A DNA stretch of 64,000 nucleotides from Lachnospiraceae bacterium (GTDB taxonomy: Bacteria; Bacillota; Clostridia; Lachnospirales; Lachnospiraceae): contig CAJTBF010000006.1 in NCBI GenBank assembly GCA_910574195.1, positions 1 to 64,000 of the forward strand, given 5' to 3'. Position 1 is the first letter of the stretch. Each line of letters opens with the position of its first letter. The notes under the pieces are model-generated. The model searched no databases, was not told the origin of the DNA, and was given only the letters and a program-made list of their open reading frames with translations. The position numbers and the translations under genes are program-made. Shown in pieces: positions 39,910 to 49,071 of the stretch.

Positions 39910-41458
39910 TACCAAAAAGGAGCAAGAGCGTGATGAATTGCATCGAGCAATTTGGGCAATCGCAGATGAACTGCGGGGAGCAGTAGATGGATGGGACTTT
40001 AAAAATTATGTTCTTGGAACGATGTTCTATCGCTATATTTCTGAAAATCTGTGCAATTATATAAACAGTGGTGAGGCGGATGCTGGAAATGCTGATTTTG
40101 ATTTTGCAAAAATGCCAGATGAGGATGCCGAAGAAGCCCGGGACGGACTGGTGGAGGAAAAAGGTTTTTTCGTTTTGCCGAGTGAACTGTTATGCAATGT
40201 TCGTGCGAACGCTGCAAATGATGAGAACCTGAATGAAACACTGGAGCGTGTATTCCGTCACATTGAGGAATCTGCGAAAGGAAGTGAGGCCGAGAGTGAT
40301 TTTGCCGGATTGTTTGATGATTATGATGTCAATAGCAACAAAGTGGGGTCTGCTGTTGCAAAGCGTAATGAGAAACTCGTAAAACTTCTGAATGGTGTGG
40401 GCGAAATGAATCTTGGAGATGTCAAAGACCATTCCATAGATGCTTTTGGCGATGCATATGAATATCTTATGACGATGTATGCCTCCAATGCCGGGAAGTC
40501 TGGTGGTGAGTTCTTCACCCCGGCAGATGTGTCCGAACTGCTCACAAGACTTGGAACTGTGGGCAAAACAGAAATCAATAAAGTATATGATCCGGCCTGT
40601 GGTTCTTTGCTCTTGAAAGCTGAGAAAATTCTTGGTAAAGATGCGATCCGCAATGGTTTCTACGGACAGGAAATTAATATTACTACCTACAACCTGTGCT
40701 GTATCAATATGTTCCTGCATGATGTAGGATTTGATAAATTCGGTACTGCCTGTGAGGATACCCTCATCAGTCCGCAGCACTGGGATGATGAGCCGTTTGA
40801 ACTGATTGTTTCCAATCCGCCATATTCTATCAAATGGGCAGGAGATGAGAATCCGCTGCTGATCAGTGATCCTCGTTTTGTGCCTGCCGGAGTACTGGCG
40901 CCGAAGAGTAAGGCAGATATGGCATTTATTATGCACAGTTTGTCATAGCTTGCGTCTAATGGCACGGCGGCTATCGTATGCTTTCCGGGTATTATGTATC
41001 GCGGCGGTGCGGAACAGAAAATCCGTAAATATCTGATAGATAATAACTATGTGGATTGCGTGATTCAGTTACCGGGCAATCTGTTTTTTGGTACTTCAAT
41101 TGCGACTTGTATCATGGTAATGAAAAAGAATAAGGCGGACAATAAGACACTGTTCATTGATGCCACAGGCGAGTGTGTGAAGGATACGAACAATAATAAG
41201 CTGACATCAGAAAATATAGAGCGTATTGTGGAGGTGTTTGCAAAACGTGAAGAAGTCGAGTATTTTGCATATCTGGCAAGTTATGAGGAAGTGTCCGGCA
41301 ACGGTTATAATTTATCTGTGTCCACATATGTTGAAGCAGAGGATACCAGAGAAAAAATAGATATTGTGAAGCTAAATGCGGAGATTAAAGAAATTGTGGC
41401 CCGTGAACAAATACTTCGTGATGAGATTGATAAGATCATCGCAGAAATTGAGGTGTAA
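39902..41458 (+). pseudogene. hsdM: hsdM, type I restriction methyltransferase, split by one TAG
   Basis: The gene starts at 39902 after CGGAGGAAAAAAG with [20 protein letters not shown]. It has the N-terminal HsdM helical domain, SAM motif [17 protein letters not shown] and catalytic SNPPYS, all in frame, then a TAG at 40946-40948 where relatives have Trp (MHSLS-stop-LASNGTAAI). Beyond it the frame runs intact to 41458 (FPGIMYRGGAEQKIRKYLID to AEIEV). A single TGG to TAG change explains the break. The two halves (348 and 169 residues) might still be made separately. hsdS and hsdR are absent from the window. Confidence 0.9.
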
Positions 41459-41459
41459 A

Positions 41460-42024
41460 ATGGATGAGAGGTATTTGGAAGCTGTTAGAACTATAAAAAT
41501 GGCGATTTTGAAAAGTCAGAACAGGGCAGCTAAATATACAAATGCGGAAATGCTGTCTTTGTACTATGCCATAGGCGGTTATGTTTCCGGAAATTCGAGA
41601 GAAGGGACATGGGGAACAGGAGTGATTGACGAGATCAGTGCTCGTTTGCGTGAAGAACTCCCGGGGCTGCGTGGATTTTCCGCTGGAAGCATTTACTGAA
41701 ATTAGCTTTACACATCACATGGAAATTCTTCATAAGACAAAGGAACTGGATGAAAGGTTCTTTTATATTCGTGAGTAAAAAGGTAAGTTTAAGCCAGTAT
41801 ATCTGGGACAGCTCAACTTCTATTTATCAGCTTTGGACGAGAAAGAACGTAAGAATGGCGAGAACCCTGCAATTGGTATTCTTCTCTGCCGTGAAGCAAA
41901 TAAAAGTGTTGTAGAGTTGGCAATCCGTGATTACTCCAAGCCGCTGGGTGTGGCAACCTATCGCACGGCAGACGAATTGCCGAGCGGTTATAAAGTCCTT
42001 GCCCCGATTATAACCAGGCCATAA
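41460..42024 (+). pseudogene. Decayed YhcG/DUF1016 nuclease gene, copy 2
   Basis: ATG 41460 opens MDERYLEAVRTIKMAILKSQ with the DUF1016 N-terminal domain (GGYVSGNSREGTWGTGVIDE) to a TGA at 41697. After a deletion the frame picks up PLEAFTEISFTHHMEILHKT, a TAA, and then GKFKPVYLGQLNFYLSALDE and NPAIGILLCREANKSVVELA, the PD-(D/E)XK part, to TAA at 42022. A further fragment AVTYDFDKQETLLMAAESKT follows to about 42106. It sits directly after hsdM, the place where YhcG genes are often found in type I loci. Not the same as copy 1, whose remaining parts differ in sequence. Confidence 0.85.
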
Positions 42025-42166
42025 AGCGGTTACGTATGATTTTGACAAACAGGAAACGCTGTTGATGGCAGCAGAGTCAAAAACACCATATGGAGAAAAA
42101 TCATAGCGGAGAAAAATTGCACTGTGATAGAGTATCAAAAGTAGAAAATACAGCGGGGGTATGCAC

Positions 42167-42847
42167 ATGTCAGGAATACTTGTAATCGAAGATGACAGAG
42201 AACTAAATCAGGCGCTATGTTATACGTTGGAAAGGCAGGGGTATAAAGCAATACCGGCTTTTTCCATGTCGGAAGCGAAAGCAAAATATGAGCAATCAAA
42301 AGAGAATCCCGGTATCCATTGTATTATCCAGGATGTAAATCTTCCGGACGGAGAGGGATTTGCATTTTGCCAATGGGTAAAAAAGCAGGAACAGATTCCC
42401 GTACTTTTTTTGACGGCGAGAGACCTGGAAGAGGATGCGTTGAAAGGATATGACGCAGGAGCGGAGGACTATGTTACCAAGCCTTTTTCTATGAAAATTT
42501 TGCTTCGCAAGATTTCCCTTATTTTAAAAAGGAATCAGGCGGAAGAAGAGAAAGCATATGACGATGGGAATCTGTGTATTGACTGGGAACGGGCAAAAGT
42601 GATGGTCGGACATGCGGAATGTGCGGTAACGCCGACGGAATTTCGTCTTCTGAAAATGCTCATAGACAATAAAGGACGATTATTGACCTACGATATTTTA
42701 CTGGAACAGTTGTGGGACTGTGACGGTCAGTTTGTGGACAAACATACGCTGGCGGTAAATATCAACCGGCTTCGCAGAAAGATAGAAGACACAGAACATA
42801 AATACATTTCGAATGTGTACGGGATGGGATATCAATGGGTTGGATGA
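42167..42847 (+). CDS. OmpR-family response regulator (module 2)
   Basis: A 226-residue regulator: receiver with EDD at 8-10, Asp56 in IIQDVNLPDGEGF and VTKPFS, followed by a winged helix ending YISNVYGMGYQWVG. ATG at 42167 follows GCGGGGG at six bases; ATG at 42161 would be too close. It heads the second regulator, kinase, ATPase, permease set and closely resembles the module 1 regulator. It begins where the decayed island ends, with good codon structure and no damage. Confidence 0.93.
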   Translation: MSGILVIEDDRELNQALCYTLERQGYKAIPAFSMSEAKAKYEQSKENPGIHCIIQDVNLPDGEGFAFCQWVKKQEQIPVLFLTARDLEEDALKGYDAGAEDYVTKPFSMKILLRKISLILKRNQAEEEKAYDDGNLCIDWERAKVMVGHAECAVTPTEFRLLKMLIDNKGRLLTYDILLEQLWDCDGQFVDKHTLAVNINRLRRKIEDTEHKYISNVYGMGYQWVG

Positions 42848-43701
42848 AAAACAAAGAGGTAGAGTTGTTTGCAGATCAGGTGGAAGAGACGCTGGATATG
42901 ATCTTGTCAGGAAAGCGGTTAGAAGAACCGGAAGAAGTGACGGAAGATACCCTGTGGGGAAAATGCGGAGAAAAGTTCTGGCGTTTGTATCAGGTGTGGA
43001 ATCAGAAAGAAGCAGATGCGCTCCGGGATAAACAGCAGATAAAAAGCCTGATATCGGATATCTCTCATCAGACCAGGATGCCACTGGCAAATATGAAGCT
43101 CTATCTGGAATTTCTGCAGGAAGAGAATCTGTCGGAAAAGGGGCGGGAATTTTTAATGCGCTTGGAAGAACAGGCAGATAAGCTGGACTTTTTACTGCAG
43201 AGCATGGTAAAAATGTCGAGACTTGAGAATGGAATGATCCAGATTCGAAAAGAAGAGAGCAGGCTGCAGCAGACCTTAACCGCGGTGGTCAGTCAGATTG
43301 TACCGGCTGCGGCCAAAAAAGAACTGGAACTGCATGTGGAATGTGATGCGGATTTCCGAATGAAGTATGACAGGAAATGGACGGAGGAAGCTATTTTCAA
43401 TGTATTGGATAATGCGGTAAAATATACAGAGCCGGGCGGAAGTATTTATGTGAAGGTGGTTTCGCAGGAGATTTTTACGAAAATCAGTATACAGGATACC
43501 GGCAAAGGGATTCTCCCGGAACGTCAGGCGGAAATTTTTACCCGGTTTTACCGGGAACCGGAAGTACATGATATAAGCGGCGTGGGAATCGGTTTATATT
43601 TAACCCGTAAGATACTGGAATTACAGAACGGGTATATTGAAGTGCGTTCAGAGAAAGGCAAAGGTTCCGAGTTTTGTATGTATTTGCCGAATGAAGCATA
43701 A
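42835..43701 (+). CDS. Soluble sensor histidine kinase (module 2)
   Basis: A 288-residue kinase without membrane helices. HisKA motif SDISHQTRMPLANMKLYLEF (His78), N box NVLDNAVKYTEPGG, G1 DTGKGI and G2 GVGIGLYLTR. It overlaps the regulator gene by 13 bases (or four bases if ATG 42844 is used), so the two are coupled. The strong likeness to the kinase at 3734 points to module duplication. The input must come from a partner protein, probably the FtsX-type permease of the same module. Confidence 0.92.
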   Translation: MGWMKNKEVELFADQVEETLDMILSGKRLEEPEEVTEDTLWGKCGEKFWRLYQVWNQKEADALRDKQQIKSLISDISHQTRMPLANMKLYLEFLQEENLSEKGREFLMRLEEQADKLDFLLQSMVKMSRLENGMIQIRKEESRLQQTLTAVVSQIVPAAAKKELELHVECDADFRMKYDRKWTEEAIFNVLDNAVKYTEPGGSIYVKVVSQEIFTKISIQDTGKGILPERQAEIFTRFYREPEVHDISGVGIGLYLTRKILELQNGYIEVRSEKGKGSEFCMYLPNEA

Positions 43702-43780
43702 CTGTAATATATTATTGCAAGAATAATCAGGTAAATATCAGACGCTGTTTACTTCGGAGTTGATGCAGCGATGCAGGGGC

Positions 43781-43835
43781 AAAAATCACAATTTTGTGAC
43801 AATGTTGTATTGTGACAGGATTGTGATTTTTTGTT
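43781..43835 (+). terminator. Terminator between module 2 signalling and transport genes
   Basis: AAAAATCACAA and TTGTGATTTTTTG form a hairpin with T run; inner TTGTGAC copies could give an alternative pairing. It separates the kinase from the ABC genes 145 bases on, which thus likely have their own, regulator-dependent promoter. Confidence 0.7.
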
Positions 43836-43979
43836 GTTATGATACAAGAAACTAAAAAAATGGAAGCCGGGAATCCGCCTTCTTTGCCGCGGGCAAATGT
43901 TTAATGAGAGGGATTCTGTAATAGAAAAGTCGGCCAAATGGCTTCCATTGTTTTGGAATTTAGAATAGAAGGAGAATAA

Positions 43980-44678
43980 ATGATGGAATCCTGGATTGTG
44001 GAAACAAAGAATCTGAAAAAATACTATCGATTGGGAACCAATATCGTAAAAGCGCTGGAAGGCGTGAATTTTAAAGTAATGCGGGGGGAATTTGTAACGA
44101 TTATAGGAAAATCCGGAAGTGGGAAGAGTACGTTGCTCCATATGATCGGCGGACTGGATATCCCTACGGAGGGAGAGGTGATTGTGGATGGAAAGCATCT
44201 GGCTGGACTGACAAAGGAGCAGCTTGCGGTGTTTCGCAGAAGAAAGATCGGATTTGTTTTTCAAAGCTATAATCTTGTCCCGGATTTGAATGTGTATGAG
44301 AATGTGATTCTGCCTGTTGAACTGGATGGGAAACGTGTGGACAAAGAATTTGTTCAGGAAATTCTGGTTTTTCTGCAGTTGGAAGAAAAAAGGGAAGCAC
44401 TGCCGAATACACTTTCCGGCGGCCAGCAGCAGCGAGTCGCGATTGCACGCGCAATTGCCGCGAAACCGCAGATTCTGTTGTGTGACGAGCCCACGGGAAA
44501 CCTGGATTCCGCGACCGGTCATGATGTAATGGGACTTTTAAAAATTGTCGCGAAGCAGTTTGGACAGACGATTGTTTTAATCACCCATGACAATGACATT
44601 GCACAGATGGCGGACCGGATTGTCAGGATTGAGGATGGGAAGATTGTGAAAGGAAGTGATTTCCATGCTGAAAAATAA
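43980..44678 (+). CDS. ABC transporter ATPase, MacB/LolD type (module 2)
   Basis: A 232-residue ATPase with Walker [20 protein letters not shown], signature [15 protein letters not shown], Walker [13 protein letters not shown] and LITHD. Very close to the module 1 ATPase. AAGGAGAATAA precedes the ATG. The permease start lies 14 bases inside its 3' end. Confidence 0.95.
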   Translation: MMESWIVETKNLKKYYRLGTNIVKALEGVNFKVMRGEFVTIIGKSGSGKSTLLHMIGGLDIPTEGEVIVDGKHLAGLTKEQLAVFRRRKIGFVFQSYNLVPDLNVYENVILPVELDGKRVDKEFVQEILVFLQLEEKREALPNTLSGGQQQRVAIARAIAAKPQILLCDEPTGNLDSATGHDVMGLLKIVAKQFGQTIVLITHDNDIAQMADRIVRIEDGKIVKGSDFHAEK

Positions 44679-47193
44679 CAATCAGGCCGTCATAAACCGT
44701 ATGGCAAAAAGAAATTTAAAGAGAAACTGCCGACGCAGTATAACGATGCTGTTTGCAGTTATGTTATCCTCATTTTTATTGTTTAGTGTTTTCACGGTGG
44801 GCGTAACCTATATGAACATGCAGAAGTTACAGAATATCCGTTTAAGCGGCGCCGATTTTGATGCGATTCTGTATGGAATGACCGGGGAACAGAAGGAGAT
44901 TTTGGAGGAAAGCGAGGAAGTAAAACAGTTTGGAGTTCTTACGCTTGCCGGAGCGGTGAAAGAAACCACTATGGATCAAACGCCGGGAGTCGGTCTGCTG
45001 TATGCGGATGAAGTCTTATGGAATGAGATGATGGCGCCGGCGAGGAGTGTTACCGAAGGCCAATATCCGGCCGCGGAAAATGAAATTATGGTTACAAAGA
45101 AGGCGTTGGAAAAGTGTGGATTCCCTTATAAAAAAATCGGGGATGAAATTGCATTTGTCTATGAAATCAAGGAAAAACAACAGGAAAAAACGTTTCGGAT
45201 TTCCGGTATCTGGGACGGCTATGGGGATACGGCGCAGTTCTATGTTTCAAAGGAGTTCTGTGAGAAGGAGGGGATAGAGGAACTGTACAACAGCCGCTGC
45301 GATATTTCATTTTACAAAAAATGGATGTCAGAGAAAGAGCGGCAGGCGTTTATAGATCGTATGAACCTGAAAAAATCACAGCGTTTATTTTATACTTATG
45401 AATATGGAAACGCCATGGAAATATGTCTGGGGCTGGCCGGAATTGTGCTTGCGACTTGTCTGAGCGCCTATTTGCTGATTTATAATATGATGTATTTATC
45501 CGTGGCGGGGAATATAAGATATTACGGGCTTTTGCAGACGATTGGCATGACGGGAAAGCAAATCCGTCGTCTCATGAAACAGCAGATGATCTGGATTGGA
45601 GGGATCGGAATGGTACTGGGGCTTTTGACCGGAAGCGTAGTTTCTTTTTTTCTGATTCCGGTTGTGATAAGGTCTCTTGGAACGTGGCAGGGATGGACAG
45701 GAAAGATTCCGGTATCGTTTCATCCAATCATATTCTTTTTGACAATTTTGATTACGGGACTGACCGTCTGGTATGCGGCAAGAAAGCCGACACAGATTGC
45801 CGCGGCCTGCTCTCCAATAGAGGCGTTGGGATATCGTCCGATTTCAGGAAGGAAAAAAAGCCATAAAACGAAAAAGGGAAATCTGGTTCGGCGGATGGCA
45901 ATGGAACAGTTGACCAGGAATAAGAAAAAAACGTGGATCACCATGTTATCGTTGGCGGCCAGTCTGTCCATGTTTGTCTGTCTGGTGACACTGCTTCATA
46001 CCCAGTCGGCAAGAGAGTACGTATATCATTATATGGGACTGGATATGGTGGTACGAAATGATACGATACAAAATGTCTTTGTGGAGCAGGAAGAAAGCGG
46101 ACAGGAACAAATAAAGGGAATCCGGCAGGTTTTCAGTAAGGAAATTCTGGAACAGATCGAAAAAACAGAAGGGGTGGCGGAGGTACTTCCTGTAAGCTGT
46201 GTATTGACAATGGCGCCCTGGGAACCGGAAGTGACAGATGTGTGGATGCGGGAATTTTATGAAACATGGATGGATATCCCCTATGAAGAGGATCTGGAGG
46301 AGTACAAAGAAAACCCGGAAAATTTTGGAAACTCGTTAGTGGGAATTACGGAGACCGATTTTCGCGCGCTGAACGCAGAATTGGAAAACCCCATAGATGA
46401 AAACGCATTTTTAAATGGAGAGACCTGTATTTTGTATCGGAATGGTTTGTATGGATTAAAGGACAGTGACATTGTGGGAAAGACACTCCGCTGTGCGGAA
46501 TATGGGAATCCCGAGCATACCTGTTCCTTTGAAATCGCGGGACTGACAGAGATTGACGACTATACGGCATTGCTTGGGTATCTGCCTACGATCATTGTGA
46601 TTGACCAGGCGGTTGCGGATTTTGTGAAGGAACCGATCGTATTTAAAGCAGGCATCCGGTATGAAGAAGAGTTTGATGAAACAACGGAACACGCAGTGCG
46701 GGACATTTTAATGGACAGCCCGGATGCCACAGATTATTCGTGGACTTCTAAAATAGAACAGGCTGAGAATGTAAAAAAAGCGCAGGGGCATATGATGGAG
46801 GTCGGTCTGGGAATCGCATTGATCTTGGCGGTGATAGGCTTCATGAATTATGTAAATACGTCCGTCGGCAATATGCAGAACCGCCGCAGGGAAATTTCCA
46901 TCCTGGAAAGCCTGGGAATGACAGAACGCCAGATCAGAAAAATGCTTATATGGGAAGGAACGCTGTATACGACAGGTGTGGTGTTCCTGACACTGACTGC
47001 CGGACTTGGAATTACGTATGGCGTATATCAGTCCATGAATTACATGGGAGCAAAGTTTTGGTTCCCGGTGGTTCCGTTTTTAGGTGCGGCTGCAGTGTTA
47101 TTGACGGTATGTATTGTAGTGCCGCTGCTTGCTTATAAAGAGCTGGAAAAGAGTGGAAGTCTGGTAGAGAGAATTCGTGTGGAAGCGGAATAG
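44665..47193 (+). CDS. FtsX-family ABC permease (module 2)
   Basis: An 842-residue permease laid out like that of module 1: first helix about 27-46, extracytoplasmic domain (about 48-245), three helices with LSAYLLIYNMMYLSVAGNIR, linker, second helix and extracytoplasmic domain, and three final helices. Starts after AGGAAG at 44651-44656. It probably exports or detects a peptide-like antimicrobial together with its ATPase. Confidence 0.92.
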   Translation: MLKNNNQAVINRMAKRNLKRNCRRSITMLFAVMLSSFLLFSVFTVGVTYMNMQKLQNIRLSGADFDAILYGMTGEQKEILEESEEVKQFGVLTLAGAVKETTMDQTPGVGLLYADEVLWNEMMAPARSVTEGQYPAAENEIMVTKKALEKCGFPYKKIGDEIAFVYEIKEKQQEKTFRISGIWDGYGDTAQFYVSKEFCEKEGIEELYNSRCDISFYKKWMSEKERQAFIDRMNLKKSQRLFYTYEYGNAMEICLGLAGIVLATCLSAYLLIYNMMYLSVAGNIRYYGLLQTIGMTGKQIRRLMKQQMIWIGGIGMVLGLLTGSVVSFFLIPVVIRSLGTWQGWTGKIPVSFHPIIFFLTILITGLTVWYAARKPTQIAAACSPIEALGYRPISGRKKSHKTKKGNLVRRMAMEQLTRNKKKTWITMLSLAASLSMFVCLVTLLHTQSAREYVYHYMGLDMVVRNDTIQNVFVEQEESGQEQIKGIRQVFSKEILEQIEKTEGVAEVLPVSCVLTMAPWEPEVTDVWMREFYETWMDIPYEEDLEEYKENPENFGNSLVGITETDFRALNAELENPIDENAFLNGETCILYRNGLYGLKDSDIVGKTLRCAEYGNPEHTCSFEIAGLTEIDDYTALLGYLPTIIVIDQAVADFVKEPIVFKAGIRYEEEFDETTEHAVRDILMDSPDATDYSWTSKIEQAENVKKAQGHMMEVGLGIALILAVIGFMNYVNTSVGNMQNRRREISILESLGMTERQIRKMLIWEGTLYTTGVVFLTLTAGLGITYGVYQSMNYMGAKFWFPVVPFLGAAAVLLTVCIVVPLLAYKELEKSGSLVERIRVEAE

Positions 47194-47289
47194 GAAAAGA
47201 GAAAAAACAGCGTTGGGGAGCTTGCATAATGTCCGCAAAAACCGGGGATAATTTTCTAATAATAAAAGGAAAAGGAGTGGAAAATATAC

Positions 47290-47724
47290 ATGATTGAATC
47301 TGACACAATAAAGCTGCTGCGGGAATGTGACGCCGGTATTAAAATGGGAGTTGCGTCAATTGGCGATGTTCTGGATTATGTACACGACGGGACATTTCGA
47401 AAATGTCTTACGGAATGTAAGCGGAAACACGAGAAGTTAAAGGAAGAAATCCAGATACTTTTAGAGAAATATCATGACGATGGGAAAAATCCCAATCCGA
47501 TGGCGAAAAGCATGTCCTGGATGAAAACGAATGTGAAACTGGTTATGGACGAGTCGGATGAAACCATCGCCGATCTAATGACGGACGGCTGTAATATGGG
47601 AGTAAAATCCCTTCATAAATATCTGAACCAGTATAAAGCTGCCGATGAGAAGAGTAAGGATATTACAAAACGGCTGATCAATCTTGAAGAAAAACTTATC
47701 GTTGATATCCGTTGTTTTTTATAA
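47290..47724 (+). CDS. Small helical protein, possibly DUF2383/ferritin-like
   Basis: A 144-residue, fully helical-looking protein with regular charged heptads and no signal peptide: LLRECDAGIKMGVASIGDVL, KCLTECKRKHEKLKEEIQIL and CNMGVKSLHKYLNQYKAADE. This layout suggests a four-helix bundle like the DUF2383 ferritin-like family, but I cannot confirm metal ligands. AAAAGGAGTGG precedes the ATG and a strong terminator follows, so it is a single-gene unit. No function proposed beyond the fold guess. Confidence 0.7.
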   Translation: MIESDTIKLLRECDAGIKMGVASIGDVLDYVHDGTFRKCLTECKRKHEKLKEEIQILLEKYHDDGKNPNPMAKSMSWMKTNVKLVMDESDETIADLMTDGCNMGVKSLHKYLNQYKAADEKSKDITKRLINLEEKLIVDIRCFL

Positions 47725-47731
47725 GCGAAAA

Positions 47732-47787
47732 AACAGCCCTTGCCACCTGGATTCGTCTGCAAAGACAGGTGACAAGGGCTGCTTTTT
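47732..47787 (+). terminator. Terminator after the small helical protein
   Basis: ACAGCCCTTG and CAAGGGCTG with a run of five Ts after the hairpin; the arms can extend inward through CCACCTG/CAGGTG. Confidence 0.88.
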
Positions 47788-47987
47788 GTATCAGTTCAAC
47801 AAGTAAATGAAAAGATTTAAATAACCTGCAAAAGTTACCCATAGCAGTTACTATTCGATTCAATTTGTTTGCGCAGCAGGTTCCCTTTTTGCCGGTTTTA
47901 TGATAATTTAAAGAGGGCATGAATCAGTATTTAAAGTGCGTAACAGTAAAATAGAATATATATTTTGCGCGGGAGGTGGCAGACAGG

Positions 47988-48473
47988 ATGAATATAGAAC
48001 TATTACCTGCGTATCGTTATCCGAAGGAAACAGGGCAGTTGTTTTCTGAATATACAGATATGCTGATACAGGGAGATCCTACATTTAAAAAGTATCTTGA
48101 GATACAAAACTATGAGGAAGAACTGAAACATCTGGAAACAAAATATAGTTTCCCCGACGGACGCTTATATCTGGCATATTGTGAAGGAAAACTGGCAGGA
48201 TGTATCGGATTAAAGAAAATTGATGCACAGAGTTGTGAAATGAAACGTCTTTATGTAAGATCGGAATTCCGGGGCAGACAGATCGGAAATGTTCTTGTAA
48301 AACAGATTATCCATGATGCAAAAGAAATCGGATACGCCTGTATGCTGTTAGATACGCTGCCTTTTTTAAAAAGCGCGGTACATCTCTATAAAAAATTTGG
48401 ATTTTATGAGATTCCCTGTTACAATAATAGTCCAATGGAGCATTCAATTTTTATGAAACTGGACTTACAGTGA
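47988..48473 (+). CDS. GNAT-family N-acetyltransferase
   Basis: A 161-residue acetyltransferase with core LYVRSEFRGRQIGNVLVKQI (acetyl-CoA site, about residues 83-102) and LLDTLPFLKSAVHLYKKFGF near the C terminus. Typical of small-molecule GNAT enzymes; the acceptor is unknown. ATG at 47988 follows GGGAGG; a GTG at 47976 sits within the site. Confidence 0.88.
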   Translation: MNIELLPAYRYPKETGQLFSEYTDMLIQGDPTFKKYLEIQNYEEELKHLETKYSFPDGRLYLAYCEGKLAGCIGLKKIDAQSCEMKRLYVRSEFRGRQIGNVLVKQIIHDAKEIGYACMLLDTLPFLKSAVHLYKKFGFYEIPCYNNSPMEHSIFMKLDLQ

Positions 48474-48585
48474 CAGGAAGGATACAGACATCTATTTGAT
48501 GTTTGGACATATCAGGAATATATTAAAAAAGCGGGATACTTTAATTATTTTTTGGAAGTATTCCAGGAAAGGCAGAGTGAAAAAG

Positions 48586-49071
48586 ATGAGTTATCAATTT
48601 TATGGATGGGAGCAGGCGGATGTGCAGATACTTACGGATACATATGAAGGAATTCGAACGCCGCGGGATTTGTATGACGCACTTTCGGGGATCTGGTGCC
48701 GGAAAACCTGCGCGCCCCGGATGCGGGAAGCCTGGAGTGTGGAGAACCGGACGCTTGGCCAATGTTCGATCACAGCGTTTCTTGCGCAGGATCTTTTCGG
48801 AGGAAAAGTGTACGGGGTTGCAAGGGAAGGCGGAAACTACCATTGCTATAATGTGGTGGGGGATTGTGTGTTTGATCTGACCAGCGAGCAGTTCGGGGAG
48901 GAAACGCTGAATTATGAGGGGAATCCGGAACAGTTCCGGGAAGTCCATTTTGCAAAGGAAGAGAAACGGCTGCGGTACGAATATCTGCGGGAGGAATTAA
49001 AAAAACGTTTCGGAAAGGAAACGGCAGAGGGAAAGGAAAGAGAAGGGACGATTTGTAATGACAGACCGTAA
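48586..49071 (+). CDS. YunG-like protein
   Basis: A 161-residue protein with the core GQCSITAFLAQDLFGGKVYG, then GNYHCYNVVGDCVFDLTSEQ, which is the pattern of the YunG family (conserved Cys and His, fold distantly like papain-type enzymes, function unknown). Start uncertain: ATG 48586 or GTG 48577. Its end overlaps the DNA methyltransferase gene by 14 bases, so the two are coupled in translation. Whether YunG modifies or protects the methyltransferase system is not known; the overlap may be chance. Confidence 0.75.
   Translation: MSYQFYGWEQADVQILTDTYEGIRTPRDLYDALSGIWCRKTCAPRMREAWSVENRTLGQCSITAFLAQDLFGGKVYGVAREGGNYHCYNVVGDCVFDLTSEQFGEETLNYEGNPEQFREVHFAKEEKRLRYEYLREELKKRFGKETAEGKEREGTICNDRP

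Noticed and set aside
34761-41458. Genetic code with TAG reassigned
   Set aside because: The antitoxin itself ends in TAG, neighbouring relics also contain TAA, TGA and frameshifts, and housekeeping genes show no internal TAG.
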